Assembly (NCBI RefSeq): GCF_019578655.1
Contig: NC_063260.1
Span: 9,364,501 to 9,428,500 of the forward strand
DNA length: 64,000 bases
Reading direction: 5' to 3'
Origin: Ricinus communis
Lineage: Eukaryota; Streptophyta; Magnoliopsida; Malpighiales; Euphorbiaceae
The position numbers were made by a program, and so were the translations under genes. Shown here in pieces: positions 63,803-64,000 of this stretch; position 1 is the stretch's first letter, and every line of letters starts with the position of its first letter. The notes below the pieces were generated by a model. It saw only the letters and a program-made list of their open reading frames with translations. It ran no database searches and was not told where the DNA came from.

Positions 63803-64000
63803 CTGTAGCAATAAATTGTATCAGATAACGAATGATGCATTTTACAATAGTATTACTGACAGATCTTGCTCCTAAAATTTTAGTAATTTATGGAAATGAT
63901 TTATGCCTTTTTTTTGCCTAAATCATTTCCCTCTCATGAGGTAATGATATTTAGTGATATCTGAGAACTGTTTATTTAAAACCTCAATCACCTTTAAACG
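63803..64000 (-). other. Intron of the LONGIFOLIA-like gene
   Basis: AT-rich sequence upstream (minus strand) of the last exon. A possible donor TTTAAAGGTGATTG lies near 63990 at the window edge, but the preceding exon cannot be confirmed. Confidence 0.4.

Overview
This is a nuclear window from a eudicot plant. It is very AT-rich, with low-complexity intergenic DNA, many short (TA)n and (AAT)n tracts, plant-type transposons (Ty1/copia, long non-coding LTRs, MITEs, CACTA and Cassandra-like remnants), a nuclear copy of plastid psaA/psaB, and genes with plant-only relatives. Gene style and base composition suggest a rosid, perhaps Malpighiales/Euphorbiaceae, but the species cannot be fixed from the sequence alone.

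Four protein-coding genes are well supported. A single-exon BAHD acyltransferase (20400-21827, +) belongs to the phenolic/anthocyanin glucoside acyltransferase group. A CIN-class TCP transcription factor resembling TCP13 (35057-36190, +) is preceded by a 70-codon upstream ORF whose stop overlaps its ATG. A TFIID subunit 8 gene (TAF8; CDS 57274-58413, +) has a likely intron in its leader. The last exon of a LONGIFOLIA/TRM-like gene (63003-63802, -) runs off the right edge. TAF8 and the LONGIFOLIA-like gene converge, with a decayed psaA-psaB plastid insertion between them.

Layout: 0.3-2.4 kb is a nest of MITE-like inverted-repeat elements. 4-8.4 kb holds a dispersed repeat pair, an inverted LTR fragment and a near-palindromic MITE. 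9.4-13.6 kb is a broken copia element fused to a 5'-truncated long LTR (13.6-15.8 kb). The BAHD gene follows. 22-34 kb is mostly AT-rich intergenic DNA. The TCP gene is at 35-36 kb. 39.5-43.4 kb holds a TIR element with a zf-GRF remnant and a complete 2.6-kb solo LTR with a 5-bp target-site duplication. 44.4-53.7 kb is a repeat graveyard with a TIR element, a tandem Cassandra-like TRIM with 5S-derived sequence, CACTA remnants and two kinds of 20-22-bp-period arrays of quasi-palindromes. 54-56.6 kb is AT-rich. TAF8, the plastid insertion and the LONGIFOLIA-like exon close the window.

The most interesting observations are: (1) two copies of one long LTR family differ by a 400-bp GT...AG segment that is cleanly missing from one copy, as if spliced out; (2) arrays of quasi-palindromes with a regular two-helical-turn spacing, in which the arms change but stay complementary; (3) tandem Cassandra-like LTRs; (4) a near-palindromic MITE family with three copies here. 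All alignments were made by eye.
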